In this document: one piece after another, positions 11,396-22,186 of the stretch
Numbering within the stretch: the stretch's first letter is position 1
How the letters are laid out: the number at the start of each line of letters is the position of its first letter
Origin: Ustilago trichophora
Lineage: Eukaryota > Basidiomycota > Ustilaginomycetes > Ustilaginales > Ustilaginaceae
DNA: 64,000 nucleotides
Assembly (NCBI GenBank): GCA_900323505.1
Contig: OOIN01000006.1
Coordinates: 1,178,001-1,242,000, forward strand
Direction: 5' to 3'
Program-made: the position numbers and the translations under genes
Notes under the pieces: generated by a model
The model's database searches: none
What the model saw: the letters and a program-made list of their open reading frames with translations, nothing else
Told to the model about the DNA's origin: nothing

Positions 11396-13654
11396 ATGAA
11401 CTCGGCCGCCGTCCATTCCGCCAAACTCATCGCAGAGTTTGAAAAGCAGCACCAAGAACGCGAAGAGCCGCCTCCCAGGTATCCCTCCGAACATCCTTTT
11501 GGTGCTTCCAAGTCTGGTCCATTCGGTGGAGGTGCTTCTGACAGCGATCAGGGAGATCGCTTTACTTCGCCACCACATTCCAAAAAGCTTGCAGGCGACG
11601 CATTTGCTGCCGATAACGAGATGAGCAACTTTGACGATTGGGATGCCAGCTATGCCGGTGCACCACCGCCAGCAGCGCACCCGACAGACGTCACCACCTA
11701 CTCCGATGCAGGTCCTTCCACTACTGGCTATCGACCACGCGCACTCACGCAGTTCGACTATCCGGGAGGATGGGGAGCACAGACATTCAGCCGAGTCGGA
11801 GGATTGACCCAGGACAGCGCTTCTCGCATTGCCACCCTTCAGGCCAAACTTAACCAACGACTAGGTCCCGAATACCTCTCACAGCGACCCGGTCCAGGTG
11901 GAGGGAAGAAGTTGACTTACATCGAAGGCTGGAAGCTCGTCGATCTGGCGAACGAGGTGTTTGGCTTCAACGGATGGTCTACCACCATTGTCCGTCTGGA
12001 TGTTGACTTTCTCGACTGCTCTCCCGACGGTACGCGATTCAATGCTGGTGTCAGCTGTGTCGTGCGCGTCACGCTACGAGATGGTGCCTTCCACGAAGAT
12101 ATCGGGTATGGCAGTGCCGAGAACGCCCGACAGAAGCACGCTGCATTGGAAAAGGGGAAAAAGGAAGCGGTGACCGACGCAACAAAACGAGCGCTCAAGA
12201 ACTTTGGCAAGCTGCTGGGTAACTGTACGTACGACCATCAGTATTCGGCGAATGCGCTCAAGGTCAGCAATCCTGCGCCCAAATTTGACGCTTCGGAGCT
12301 GCATCGAAGGCCAGAGCTTCGTCCTCCGCAGCCACCGCAGCCGCAACCACCACAATCCATACCACACGCAGCAGCCAACGTGCAGCAACCGCCGAGACCA
12401 CCACCATCACACGCTTCTGCACCTAGGCCCGTCAAGCGGGCTGCCCCACCTGCGCCTACCACGAACGGCAACGATGCACCAGCGGCCCCATCTGCAGCGC
12501 CGACACGACCAGCATCAAATATGGCAGCACCGCAACAGCCCGCATCTGCACCCAACCCTGCGTCCAATTCCACCACCGCACGACGCCCTCTCAATGGCAG
12601 TGACACCTCTCGAGCCGCCTCCTCGGAAAAGGAGATGCTTTTCGAGCGGAAACTCCCCGAAGAGCCATCCAAGGATCAAGTTGCAGAACGTCAACAGCGA
12701 TCCTTGCTAGCACGGCAAGCGTATCTCGAACGGCAGCAAGCCAAAGCACGCAAAACCGCCACCGGCGTCAGCTCTACCATCGACTCGCACCCCATCATCA
12801 CCTCGTCCAAGGACGTGCAGCGGCAACGCAGCGCCGCTGTCGCCGAAGTCGAATTTGGATCCGACTCGTTCGACGATGGACTCAACGACGTGCTTGCCAC
12901 GTACGATGAGACTGATCTTGGTGAAGCAGAAGCGGCGAGTCATGCGCTCGAGATGGAGATTGATGAAGCGCAACGTCGACATGATTCGGGTGAGGATTCA
13001 GGCGATGTTAGCAGTGGTGGTTTGCATGCGAATCACAATGCTGCCGACGACAGCGGGGTAGCGTTTACCGATGTTGCGCAGCAGATGCACGTGAAGCAGG
13101 AGAAGGTGAAACCGATCGAGATGCGTCGTTCTACGAGTCCGGTCAAGCAGGTCAAGATGGAAGCGAAGGCGCCGCGTCGGGCGGGGAGTGTGGGGAGGTT
13201 TGTTTCGCCTCCTCCTGCTGTTGCGAATCAGCGAGGATATGGGGATGCGAGTGGGAGTGGCAATGAGGCAAGGGCGAGTATCGTTTCTGCTGGGGGGTTT
13301 GTGAGTGGGACGAATATGATGAGGAATGGGACGACTTCGTTGAGTGCCGCTTCTTCGCGGTATGGAGGAGGGGTGGGGAATGGTGTTCCGACGACATCGA
13401 GACGTATGCATTCGACTACGCTCGGTGGGATGGGCGGGGTGGAAGGTTTGACGTACAACAATGGCATTAGTAACAAAGACGCGATGCCAGGTAGAGCCAT
13501 CGGAGAAGCCATCAACCACGGATATCTGCCAACAGAAGCTCCTCGAGGGGTCAAGCGCGCCAACGAGACAGTCGAAGAGACCGGGAGAGTCTTAGCCCCG
13601 CCACCACCACCACCACAACCGCACTCAACGTCGGCTGCGAGCGTCAGACAGTAA
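11396..13654 (+). CDS. RAD52: RAD52 homologous recombination mediator
   Basis: A 752-residue intronless frame. The conserved Rad52 N-terminal annealing domain spans residues about 140-300: IATLQAKLNQRLGPEYLSQR, GPGGGKKLTYIEGWK, LANEVFGFNGWST, GYGSAENARQKHAALEKGKKEAVTDATKRALKNFG and GNCTYD. It forms the ring that anneals single-stranded DNA and loads Rad51 on RPA-coated DNA. The domain is preceded by about 135 residues of low-complexity sequence, longer than in budding yeast or human Rad52. The C-terminal half is Pro/Ala/Ser-rich and disordered, with an acidic segment (FDDGLNDVLATYDETDL, near residue 490) that may be the Rad51/RPA contact region by position. The ATG at 11396 is the first in frame; the upstream DNA is non-coding. 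Confidence 0.93.
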   Translation: MNSAAVHSAKLIAEFEKQHQEREEPPPRYPSEHPFGASKSGPFGGGASDSDQGDRFTSPPHSKKLAGDAFAADNEMSNFDDWDASYAGAPPPAAHPTDVTTYSDAGPSTTGYRPRALTQFDYPGGWGAQTFSRVGGLTQDSASRIATLQAKLNQRLGPEYLSQRPGPGGGKKLTYIEGWKLVDLANEVFGFNGWSTTIVRLDVDFLDCSPDGTRFNAGVSCVVRVTLRDGAFHEDIGYGSAENARQKHAALEKGKKEAVTDATKRALKNFGKLLGNCTYDHQYSANALKVSNPAPKFDASELHRRPELRPPQPPQPQPPQSIPHAAANVQQPPRPPPSHASAPRPVKRAAPPAPTTNGNDAPAAPSAAPTRPASNMAAPQQPASAPNPASNSTTARRPLNGSDTSRAASSEKEMLFERKLPEEPSKDQVAERQQRSLLARQAYLERQQAKARKTATGVSSTIDSHPIITSSKDVQRQRSAAVAEVEFGSDSFDDGLNDVLATYDETDLGEAEAASHALEMEIDEAQRRHDSGEDSGDVSSGGLHANHNAADDSGVAFTDVAQQMHVKQEKVKPIEMRRSTSPVKQVKMEAKAPRRAGSVGRFVSPPPAVANQRGYGDASGSGNEARASIVSAGGFVSGTNMMRNGTTSLSAASSRYGGGVGNGVPTTSRRMHSTTLGGMGGVEGLTYNNGISNKDAMPGRAIGEAINHGYLPTEAPRGVKRANETVEETGRVLAPPPPPPQPHSTSAASVRQ

Positions 13655-14340
13655 AATCCAAAGCTAGTTATACCAGCCACAAATTTTTCGCATAGCAACA
13701 ATATCCTTGACACTACATTTCGCATGCTATGAGACCTGATGTGCTGCTAAGGTGAAGGATTTGAGGTGTCTTAGGAAGAAGTATGTGTTGAGTGTTACTG
13801 TTCGGAATTGGTTTGGAGGTTTGGAGGGTGAGGGAAGACCAGGACCGATATATCAAAAAATTAGAATCGGGTAGCCGATCTTTTTTTTTTTTCTTTTTTC
13901 TTTTTTGGTTTTGGAATTTTCCAAAAAAAAGCGATTTCGAGTCAGAGATGGAGATAGAGGGAAGAGCGGTAGAAAGCTGTGCCGGTCTACCCCGCGCGTT
14001 GAGTGGGTGTATTTCGGATATCTCTGATCAGTGCGTTTGGAGGGGGAGCGAATGGGAAGAGAGTGTGATAAACGAGATGTGATCAGACCTACAGTACAGT
14101 ACCTAACTTGACGGACGCGGGCGATTGCCGAGACTACACCCCAAACCCCGGCAAAGTGAGTGATCCCCCCAAACCAAACTTGCTTCCTAAATCGCTTCCT
14201 TCTTCTCTCCATCTTTGCATTTCTCCCTCGGTTTTCCTTGTCCTTCTTCTTTCTACATCATCTCCTCGAGAGAAGCAACGAACAAGCAAAACCATCTTTC
14301 TCCCTTTTTTTTACTCGATAAGGTGGCAGAACTAGTAAAG
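13655..14340. other. Intergenic region between RAD52 and the mitochondrial carrier
   Basis: No gene seen. It contains T and A tracts near 13881-13929 and a motif copy TACAGTACAGTACC at 14090-14103. It should hold the RAD52 terminator and the promoter of the carrier. A CT-rich stretch lies just upstream of the carrier ATG. Confidence 0.5.
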
Positions 14341-15379
14341 ATGTCGACTTCGCAACCTAAACCATTGCCCTTCTACGCTCAATTCACAGCCGGTGCCATC
14401 GCAGGTGTCACCGAGTTGCTCTGCCTTTACCCTCTCGATGTGGTCAAGACTCGAATGCAACTTCAGGGCAAAGCCGCGGTTGCGGGTGCCGAACATTACA
14501 ATGGAATGGTGGATGCTTTTCGAAAGATCATCGCTACTGAAGGGTAAGTTGTACTTGCGAGATCGACAGATTTTTTTTTTTAAAAAAAAAGATGATGCTG
14601 ACTTTCTTTTTCATGTCCCTTTTCTCTGGGGGGGGGGGGGGGGGGGGGTTTGGGTTGATGACAGTGTTGGACGACTGTATCGAGGTTTGGTACCGCCTTT
14701 GATGTTGGAAGCGCCCAAGCGAGCGGTCAAGTTTGCAGCGAATGATTTTTGGGGTAAAACCTACAAGTCTCTCTTTGGACAAGACAAGATGACTCAATCG
14801 CTCTCGGTCCTCACTGGATGTTCGGCAGGTGCGACCGAATCCGTCGTTGTCGTACCATTCGAACTCGTCAAGATTCGACTGCAGGACAAGGCTCAAGCCC
14901 ACCTCTACACCGGTCCCATGGATGTGGTTTCCAAGATCATCAAGAACGATGGAGTTTTGGGATTGTATGCTGGACTCGAGTCTACTTTCTGGCGACATGT
15001 TCTGTGGAACGGTGGATATTTCTCGGTGATTCATGCACTGAGGGAGATGATGCCGAAACCGACGAGCAAGGCGGAACAACTTCGAAACGACTTCGTATGC
15101 GGTGCTGTAGGCGGTACGGTAGGTACGGTGCTCAACACGCCTGCCGACGTCGTAAAGAGTAGAATTCAAAACACTCCCAACGTCAAAGGTCAGCCGAGAA
15201 AGTACAATTGGACTTTCCCAAGCATGGCACTCATCGCAAAGGAGGAAGGCTTCGGTGCACTTTACAAGGGATTCACCCCTAAAGTGTTGCGTCTGGCTCC
15301 AGGGGGTGGTGTACTGCTACTGGTGGTCGAAGTGGTGCTGAGTCAGTTTAGAACTGCGCTGGGTCCTCCTTATATCTAA
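14341..15379 (+). CDS. ODC1: Mitochondrial 2-oxodicarboxylate carrier (ODC1/ODC2-like)
   Basis: Two exons: 14341-14543 and 14665-15379, with an in-frame junction (EG|VGRLYRGL) and a GTAAGT donor, giving 305 residues. Three mitochondrial carrier repeats are visible with signatures PLDVVKTRMQLQ, PFELVKIRLQD and PADVVKSRIQN. The sequence matches the Odc1/Odc2 subfamily, inner-membrane proteins that exchange 2-oxoadipate and 2-oxoglutarate for other dicarboxylates, linking lysine metabolism with the TCA cycle. Length is normal for the family. The substrate is inferred from subfamily resemblance. The single intron is unusual in composition (T11A9 and a 21-G run). Confidence 0.88.
14571..14648 (+). 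repeat. T11-A9 palindrome and G21 run inside the carrier intron
   Basis: T at 14571-14581 is followed by A at 14582-14590, which can fold into a hairpin. An uninterrupted run of 21 G lies at 14628-14648, only 16 nt before the splice acceptor. Homopolymer lengths may be affected by sequencing error. Confidence 0.85.
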
Positions 15380-16201
<822 letters not shown>

Positions 16202-16516
16202 TTAGAGATCCAATTTGAACGTTTCTTCGTCGATGGAAAGTCTTCTTTCGAGGTGGGTGATGTTGGGGTTGGAGGTGGGAGGTTGGAATCGCTCTTGAGC
16301 CGAGCCTACTTTGGGGCTTCTGGAGATGGCGGCGGGCAGAGTGAATCCGGGAGGTCCTGGAGGTGAACGAGAGAGTGGACTTGATGCCAAGGATAGGAGT
16401 TGGTCTCGAGAATAGTGGATTCGGGGAGTTCCACCAGGGGTGGTACCGTAGACCGAGGTGGTGGTGGAGGGATTATTGGAGGAGGAGGTGTTGCGGATTG
16501 GGATTTGGGTCGACAT
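16202..16516 (-). CDS. eIF4E-binding protein (4E-BP family), translation repressor
   Basis: A 104-residue protein from the ATG at 16516 (MSTQIPIRN). The core TTPGGTPRIHYSRDQLLSL contains the canonical eIF4E-binding motif Y-x4-L-phi (YSRDQLL) directly after a TTPGGT box, as in animal 4E-BPs. It is followed by SSPLSRSPP, matching in position the Ser/Thr-Pro sites phosphorylated by TOR signalling. The C-terminus (TFKLDL) fits the TOS motif F-x-phi-D/E-phi that recruits Raptor. The length is normal for the family (100-120 residues). Budding-yeast Caf20 and Eap1 are functionally similar but not homologous. A longer start at 16627 would add a hydrophobic leader absent from the family, so the internal ATG is preferred. 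The likely role is TOR-controlled inhibition of cap-dependent initiation; the control is inferred. Confidence 0.85.
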   Translation of the reverse strand: MSTQIPIRNTSSSNNPSTTTSVYGTTPGGTPRIHYSRDQLLSLASSPLSRSPPGPPGFTLPAAISRSPKVGSAQERFQPPTSNPNITHLERRLSIDEETFKLDL

Positions 16517-17593
16517 GTTTGCTCGTAGTGGTGATACAGGTGAAGAGATACAGTCAGGAAGGGAAGCAAGAATAGAAGAGAAGAGTGTTGTTTTCGAAAG
16601 CAGAGTCTGAGCTCGAACGATGACCACGAAGCAGGAGCAGGAAGAATGGATACGAGATGACAGAATCGGCAGTTGAAGAAGGCGAGGTTATATATACCTT
16701 TTGCGTTGAACCCCGAGTCATGGCAAGAATGCGCACAGACAACGCAGGGTCCAACCAATGCAAAAGGCGCAATCAGTCGGGTGGACACTGTAGTCCCCAC
16801 TTTTAGCCCCACATCTACTCTGTCTCTGTGACGTGTCCTTGTGGGAGCTCAGGAGAGGAGAGGTGTTGTTGTTTGTGTTGTTATCTCCACACTGGCAGAG
16901 TTGGAATTTCACTCCGACCCACAGCTCTGACGTGGATCTGCTTTCTTTTCTTTTCTTTTCTTTTTTTTTTCGCCACACACACGACCTGCCGCTTTGAGCC
17001 TTATCTTAAAGAGGAGTGCGCACGCAATCTAGACTCATCGTGTCATTTTCGTGGTGCGTGATTCGATTGCGATCTGCTCTGATTTCCCCAGCACACACCA
17101 CAATCACAGTCACCCCACACCGCAACCCACGATCGCTCGCCATGTGACAAGGTCAAGCGTCAAGATCGCGATTGCGATTGCTATCCGAGCAAGTTGAAAT
17201 GGTAGATATGCGCCTATTCGTTATCTTGGATACGAATGACACGACAGGATACAGGTATCTTATCCTCCTTCGCACGGTTCAACCAGCAGATGTTCTTCAC
17301 AAGTCGATGGTCTTAGTTGCCGAACCACCGGCTTGGTATCTTTAGAGTAGGGCTCGCACAGGGGGATGTCCTTGCTATTAGATTCGCACGCACTTCACCA
17401 TTTCATCATGTTGATCCGATTTCGCAGCAGAGACAAATGTGATGCTAACACGATGTGATGCCAGACAGGACCCTTTCAACGTCTTCTGCACTGCATCACG
17501 AACGCTGCCTCAAGAGATGATATCAGAACCATCAGAAAACATGGAGAAATTGCAAAGAAAAGAACCCTACAAATCTATACTCTCTCTCTCTCT
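16517..17593. other. Intergenic region between 4E-BP and TSR1
   Basis: Holds the 4E-BP promoter (TATA at 16688) and the 3' flank of TSR1. A TTTTC/T-tract lies at 16945-16970. No further gene is supported. Confidence 0.5.
16688..16695 (-). promoter_or_regulatory. TATA box upstream of the 4E-BP gene
   Basis: The minus strand reads GGTATATATAACC here, about 172 bp upstream of the chosen ATG at 16516. This spacing suits a TATA element with a leader of roughly 100 nt. No expression evidence is available. Confidence 0.45.
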
Positions 17594-20517
17594 CTACTCC
17601 TCCATACCCTCCTCCTCCTCGTCTTTTTCAGCACCAAACACTTCGTTTCTGGGCAAGGGCAACTCCTGATAAGCTCCCTTGAACTCCTGTGCCCACTTGG
17701 GGTACACCCTCTTGTAAAGATTCATCAGTACTGTATCCATCTGACTGATCGGACCGTCAAAGTGAGCCTTAAAGTATCCGTGAGTACCCAAACTCTCTGT
17801 AATGTGACCGGTCCTGCCCAACTTGGTGTGAAGAGTGATAGGCTTGAACCAGTATACGTCTTCCGGGTTGAAAAACATGAATCGAATCGTCGCCGTCTTC
17901 TTGTGCACCTTGAATGGATGTCCACTGAGCAAGATTCGCTTGGCGTTGATTCGGGTCGGTCCAGCATCGATCAGATTACCAAACCCGACCAAGTGCGGCA
18001 TTTGAGCGGCGGAAACTCCTCGTTGGTCGTAACCCGATTCTCCGTCGATCCAACGTTCACGCAGCAGCACGGCGGGCGCGGTACTTCCGCCAAAAGTGAT
18101 GGGTGCATAGACGGTGCCAACCGATGCCGAAACGCCTTGACGCAGGAATCGCTCGAATTTGTGCACGTTGTTGACCCCCTTTCCGCCTCCTCGAGAGTGT
18201 TGGCTAAAGATGGGGTTGACTTTGAATCGACGCGGACCCAGACAGAGCACGAGCGGGTCTTTGGATCGGATGGGTGCTTCGTACTCGGTGTTGCGGGTGA
18301 CGGTAAAGTTGAGGACGGATTTCTTGTGTTCGTGCCTCAACAGTCCAAACAGCACAAAGGGGACCGCGACGTTCAACTTGGGCAACTCGCCTGCACCGCT
18401 AGCTCGTGCTCGAACAGCTGCGCCACGCGGAACATCCTTGATATGCACCGTGACTCTAAACCCGGGTTGAACACCGTCCAAAAGCGCAGCTCCTTCAACG
18501 CGACGTCTCGTCTTGTGGTAGTCTTCAAACTGGAAAATGCGCGCATAGTCGCGAGGCAGATCCTCGTACGGATCCCAGGGTGAAGTTCGGAACGACTTCA
18601 ATCCGCGGTATCGAGCAAACCGTGTACGGGCGGCGATCTCCAAGGGCGTATCGACTTCGTCGGGGAACTCGGCATCGGCGCGCTCTTCGCGTTCGCGCGT
18701 ACGTTGCGCTTGGTAGGCGAGGTACTCGGCTTCGGCTTGGGCATCGTCGACGTCTTCAAAGGGCAATTCGGACTGCGCATCGCTGGCTTGGGCTTGATTC
18801 TGATTCTGCTGAGCGATGGCAGAGGCTTTCATGCGTTCGTAGTCGTCAATGGCTTGGTTGACTTGGGCATCTCCTTCGCCATCGTCCATATACTCGTCGC
18901 CTTCGAGGATGAGAGAGTCGTCATCGTCGTCCTCGTCGATGTCGTTATCGGCGGAAGCGGAATCGTTGTCCTCCTCGTCGGATTCGATGATCCAGGCAGC
19001 ACGGTATTTGGCATTGTCCTTGGCGTTGCCGCTGCCCTTGATGATGGTCTTGGGGGTGGTGCCGGGGAGGGCGGGGGAGGAGGCATTTCGCCATCGGCGC
19101 GTTGCTTGGCGAAACGCTCGGCCGCTTGCATCTCTTCCTCGGTGGGCCAGGTTTGCTCGTTGGCCATGTCATCCGGTTCGTTTTCCGAGACGAGATCATC
19201 GGCGAATTCGTCATCGCGCGATTGCAGTACATCACCCGCGACCAGGGGTGCATCCTCGGGTTTAGCGTCGACATCGACCATCTCGTCATCCTCGGCGGTG
19301 GAAGAGGAAGCGGTAGTGGCGCTGGTCTTGGATCGCTTGGCACGTGCGTTGGGGGGAGGAGCGTAGGTGATGCGGTCCACTTGGAAATCGCCAAAGTCGG
19401 GAAGGTGGATGAGGCGATCCGCTGACATGGGAGCTCCTCGGATCCAGCCTTGAACTTTGAGTGTACCTCGCTGTGCGTCGGCTCCGTTGAGACCACCGAG
19501 ATCGTTTCCATCGGCGTTGTCGCCATTTTGCTGCTGTCGCTGCTGCTCCTCGGAAGAAGCCTCCCACTCAGCCCCTTCGCTCACCATCCAGGCACGAAAG
19601 TCTCGCCATGCAACACGCTTCGGAGTAGCCGTAGCCAGCGTACGCAGCAACGCACCGCGCTCAGCACGATCATCGAGCGCATGCACCTTCTCGACATCGG
19701 GAGAGAAATACTTGGCAAAGCTGAGCAGAGACTTGCGAACCTCGTTGGCGGCTTTCAGTGCTGCACCTGCCTTCTTGCTACCACCGACGCCGGTGGCTCC
19801 GTCAGGGTGAAGTGTCGGGACGGCGACGACGACGGTGGGCAATCCTTGAGCTTGAAGAGTTCGCAGACAGAGCTCGCCCCACGAACCGGGGTCGATGGCG
19901 GTAGAAGCGGAGAGGACGAGGAGGACGAAATCGGCGCACTTGCAAGCGTCCAAGATTGGGTAGAGTGCACCGTAGGGCAAAGGCAGGAACTGGATCGTCT
20001 GTCTGAATCGTGTAGCTTCCAACTCGCAGTATGGCAGACCTTCCCGCAGAGCATCCTCGACACTACGCCCAGCAACAGGCTGTACTCCACCTTCAACACC
20101 TTCCTCCTGAATCCTCCTTACCGCCTCCCAAGAATCTCCGTCCTCTGCTAGGTCCACCACGGCACAGATACGTGGCGCACCGGCACCTGCACCGGCAAAC
20201 CCTTTCGACAATCCATCCTTGCCCTCCCTCGATGCGGCAGATGATGCCACGGAGAAGACGCGGTTGGACTGGATCAGAGCGTTTCGCTTGGACCTTTGCG
20301 CCTGCTTGGCGTGGTTTCTGCGATGTTGGCGAGAACCGGCTTCGTTCCCGGATGCGGAGAGGGGCGATGCTTTGTGAGAGGAGAGTCGAGAGGTAGAAGA
20401 AACATCGCTGGCGGAGCGACCTTTGGAGGCCTCGCGAAGGGTGGTCTTGGTGGCGTGCTTCGACTTGAAGGATTTGTTGGATTGCCTCAGCGAGGAGGCA
20501 CGGTGGTGATGCGGCAT
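17594..20517 (-). CDS. TSR1: TSR1 ribosome biogenesis factor (apparent 1-nt frameshift near 19071-19080)
   Basis: The start ATG at 20517 opens a frame coding the N-terminal half (RASSLRQSNKSFKSKHATK, then RICAVVDLAEDGDSW, LKVQGWIRGAPMSADRLIHL, FGDFQVDRI). The C-terminal half (YRGLKSFRTSPWDPYEDLPR, YARIFQFEDYHKTRRRV, HKKSVLNFTV, DPLVLCLGPRRFKVNPIFS) lies in another frame. The frames meet in a C-rich stretch after ADGEMPP; the correct sense resumes at ALPGTTPKTIIKGSG. No GT-AG intron fits there, and one missing base in a C run would restore a protein of about 974 residues. Tsr1 is a GTPase-like factor without GTPase activity that escorts late cytoplasmic pre-40S particles. The break is either a sequencing indel or a real mutation; an essential gene favours an error. 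Confidence 0.88.
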
Positions 20518-21475
20518 GGTTGGGTCAAAGTGTCGGCCGTCGACAAGCAGCGCTTCAAATGGTCGCTGGTGGTTTTATTGGTGATCTCTCTCTCTCTCTC
20601 ACTGTGCGTTGAAGTGATCGTTGATGTAAGAGGTCGAATTGAGAGCAGATCGTTGTGATGATGAGGAAGATGGTACGAATCAGGGTCTGATCAAGTGCCA
20701 CCCTCGAGAACCGTTTTTCTTCCTGTGTGCTTGCTGCGTGCTCGAAGAAGAAGAAGGAGAAAAAAAAATCTCAGAAAACACAAAATTAAGCCTGCACATC
20801 AGCACAAGCTGAAAGGGAAAAATTGGCAAAAAAAAAATTTGAGTTGAAGCCACTCTCGCTCCACTTTCATCTTCCGTTTTCCGATGTTCTGCCTCCAACT
20901 TGGCTTTCCGCCGCGTATATGCTGAGGGATGCTCTGCTTTGCTCAACAAGCTCTCACTCTAGGTTCAGCTTGTTTGTTGGCTACGCAACTGTCATTCCCT
21001 ATTGAAACAAGGATTCAAGGATGAAGTTCAATGCAAGATCCGTGCCACGGATTGCTGGCAACAGGAGGAGGTTCAGGATGAATGATGTGCGCGGATCTCT
21101 ATAGGAAGGCAATCTGCCAAGGTCTCATCTAGCTCCAGGGATGTGTAGTCTAGTCATTCCAACCATTGAAACGAAACAAGAGTGGAGAATGCCACTATGT
21201 TGTGGCATGGCATGGTAGGGCGTAACCAAAAAGGCCGTTTCGTCCAAAGATGTCGTGATGCTGCATGACAACGGCGAGGTTATCAGAACTGTTTAGTGGA
21301 ACGCAAATGGTTGTCCTGTGTGTAGTACATGGGCTAGTCGAGGCTAGAGTAGAAGAGAGATGCAACGCAGGCGGAAGTCTTGTAATCTTGGCGGTGTTCT
21401 AGAGATTACAGCGCTGCAGCCTATAAGATGCAGCGTTAGACACTTTCCGTGTGGACGTCTCCTCGAGGTCACCGT
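20518..21475. other. Intergenic region between TSR1 and ORM1
   Basis: Contains the TSR1 promoter and the downstream flank of the ORM gene. A CT repeat (20587-20602) and A-rich tracts near 20761-20840 are seen. No gene or RNA supported. Confidence 0.5.
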
Positions 21476-22186
21476 CTAAAAGACCTGGCTGGGCGCGCGC
21501 GAGCTGGTCGGAGTAGGCGGCTGGCTGGGATGCGGGCTGGGCGTAGGCGGAGCCTCGAAGAATCTGAACCTCAATCTGTGCAGGATAGGCAACTTGGGGA
21601 AGAGCACGAAGAGGAGCGCCGAAAAGTTCAACCCAAAGAGGAGCGGGTTGTACCTTGTGTAATGCGTCGAGATCAAAAACAGACCGATGGGAACACTGGT
21701 CAGCCACTTTTTGGCTGGGGTGTACTGGGCTCCTTCATCGATCTGTTCCCAGAGCGTCAACTGGTCGTAGACGCCGGCGTTGGATTCGAAGGGTGTACCC
21801 GTGACGTAGTGGAACATGATGTACGACAGGGCCATGTAGCCGAGGTTGACGAGGGTCCAGGAGGTGTCCTGTTGCATGGCGGGGATGACATCGAGCAAGA
21901 TTTTGGCGAGGAGGATGAGGACGACGTGGATGACCCAGGCACCCTTGTAGTTGACCCAGTCGGCGTTGGCGTTGAATCCGGTGGACTGATCGATCATCTC
22001 TTCGTGAGTCTCTTCGACTCGGGTGACGGATACGAGCGAGGAAGATCGTGCACGCCCATGTGGTGGTCGCTTGACGGGAGGTGGTGCTACACCGCCTGTC
22101 GAGGATGCGGATGCGGATGCGTATGCAGTGCCAGGTGGTGAGATGTGGAGTGACGGCGGCCCTCCATCCTGTCCTGTGGATGCCAT
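21476..22186 (-). CDS. ORM1: ORM1/ORMDL family sphingolipid biosynthesis regulator
   Basis: A 236-residue intronless frame. The ORMDL core spans residues about 70-215: NANADWVNYKGAWVIHV, then membrane segments around VVLILLAKILLDVIP, LVNLGYMALSYIMFHYV, LTSVPIGLFLI and LLFGLNFSALLFVLFPKLP, with the family signatures GTPFESNAGVYDQLTLWEQID and STHYTRYNP. ORMDL proteins are ER membrane proteins that inhibit serine palmitoyltransferase. The cytosolic N-terminus carries RARSSSLVSV, resembling the Ser cluster phosphorylated by Ypk1 in yeast Orm1/2 to relieve inhibition; that control is inferred. A Pro/Ser-rich tail of about 20 residues follows the domain. The ATG at 22186 is the first suitable start. 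Confidence 0.93.
   Translation of the reverse strand: MASTGQDGGPPSLHISPPGTAYASASASSTGGVAPPPVKRPPHGRARSSSLVSVTRVEETHEEMIDQSTGFNANADWVNYKGAWVIHVVLILLAKILLDVIPAMQQDTSWTLVNLGYMALSYIMFHYVTGTPFESNAGVYDQLTLWEQIDEGAQYTPAKKWLTSVPIGLFLISTHYTRYNPLLFGLNFSALLFVLFPKLPILHRLRFRFFEAPPTPSPHPSQPPTPTSSRAPSQVF

Noticed and set aside
16517..16627. Longer start for the 4E-BP protein
   Set aside because: It would add 37 mostly hydrophobic residues before the family-like start MSTQ.
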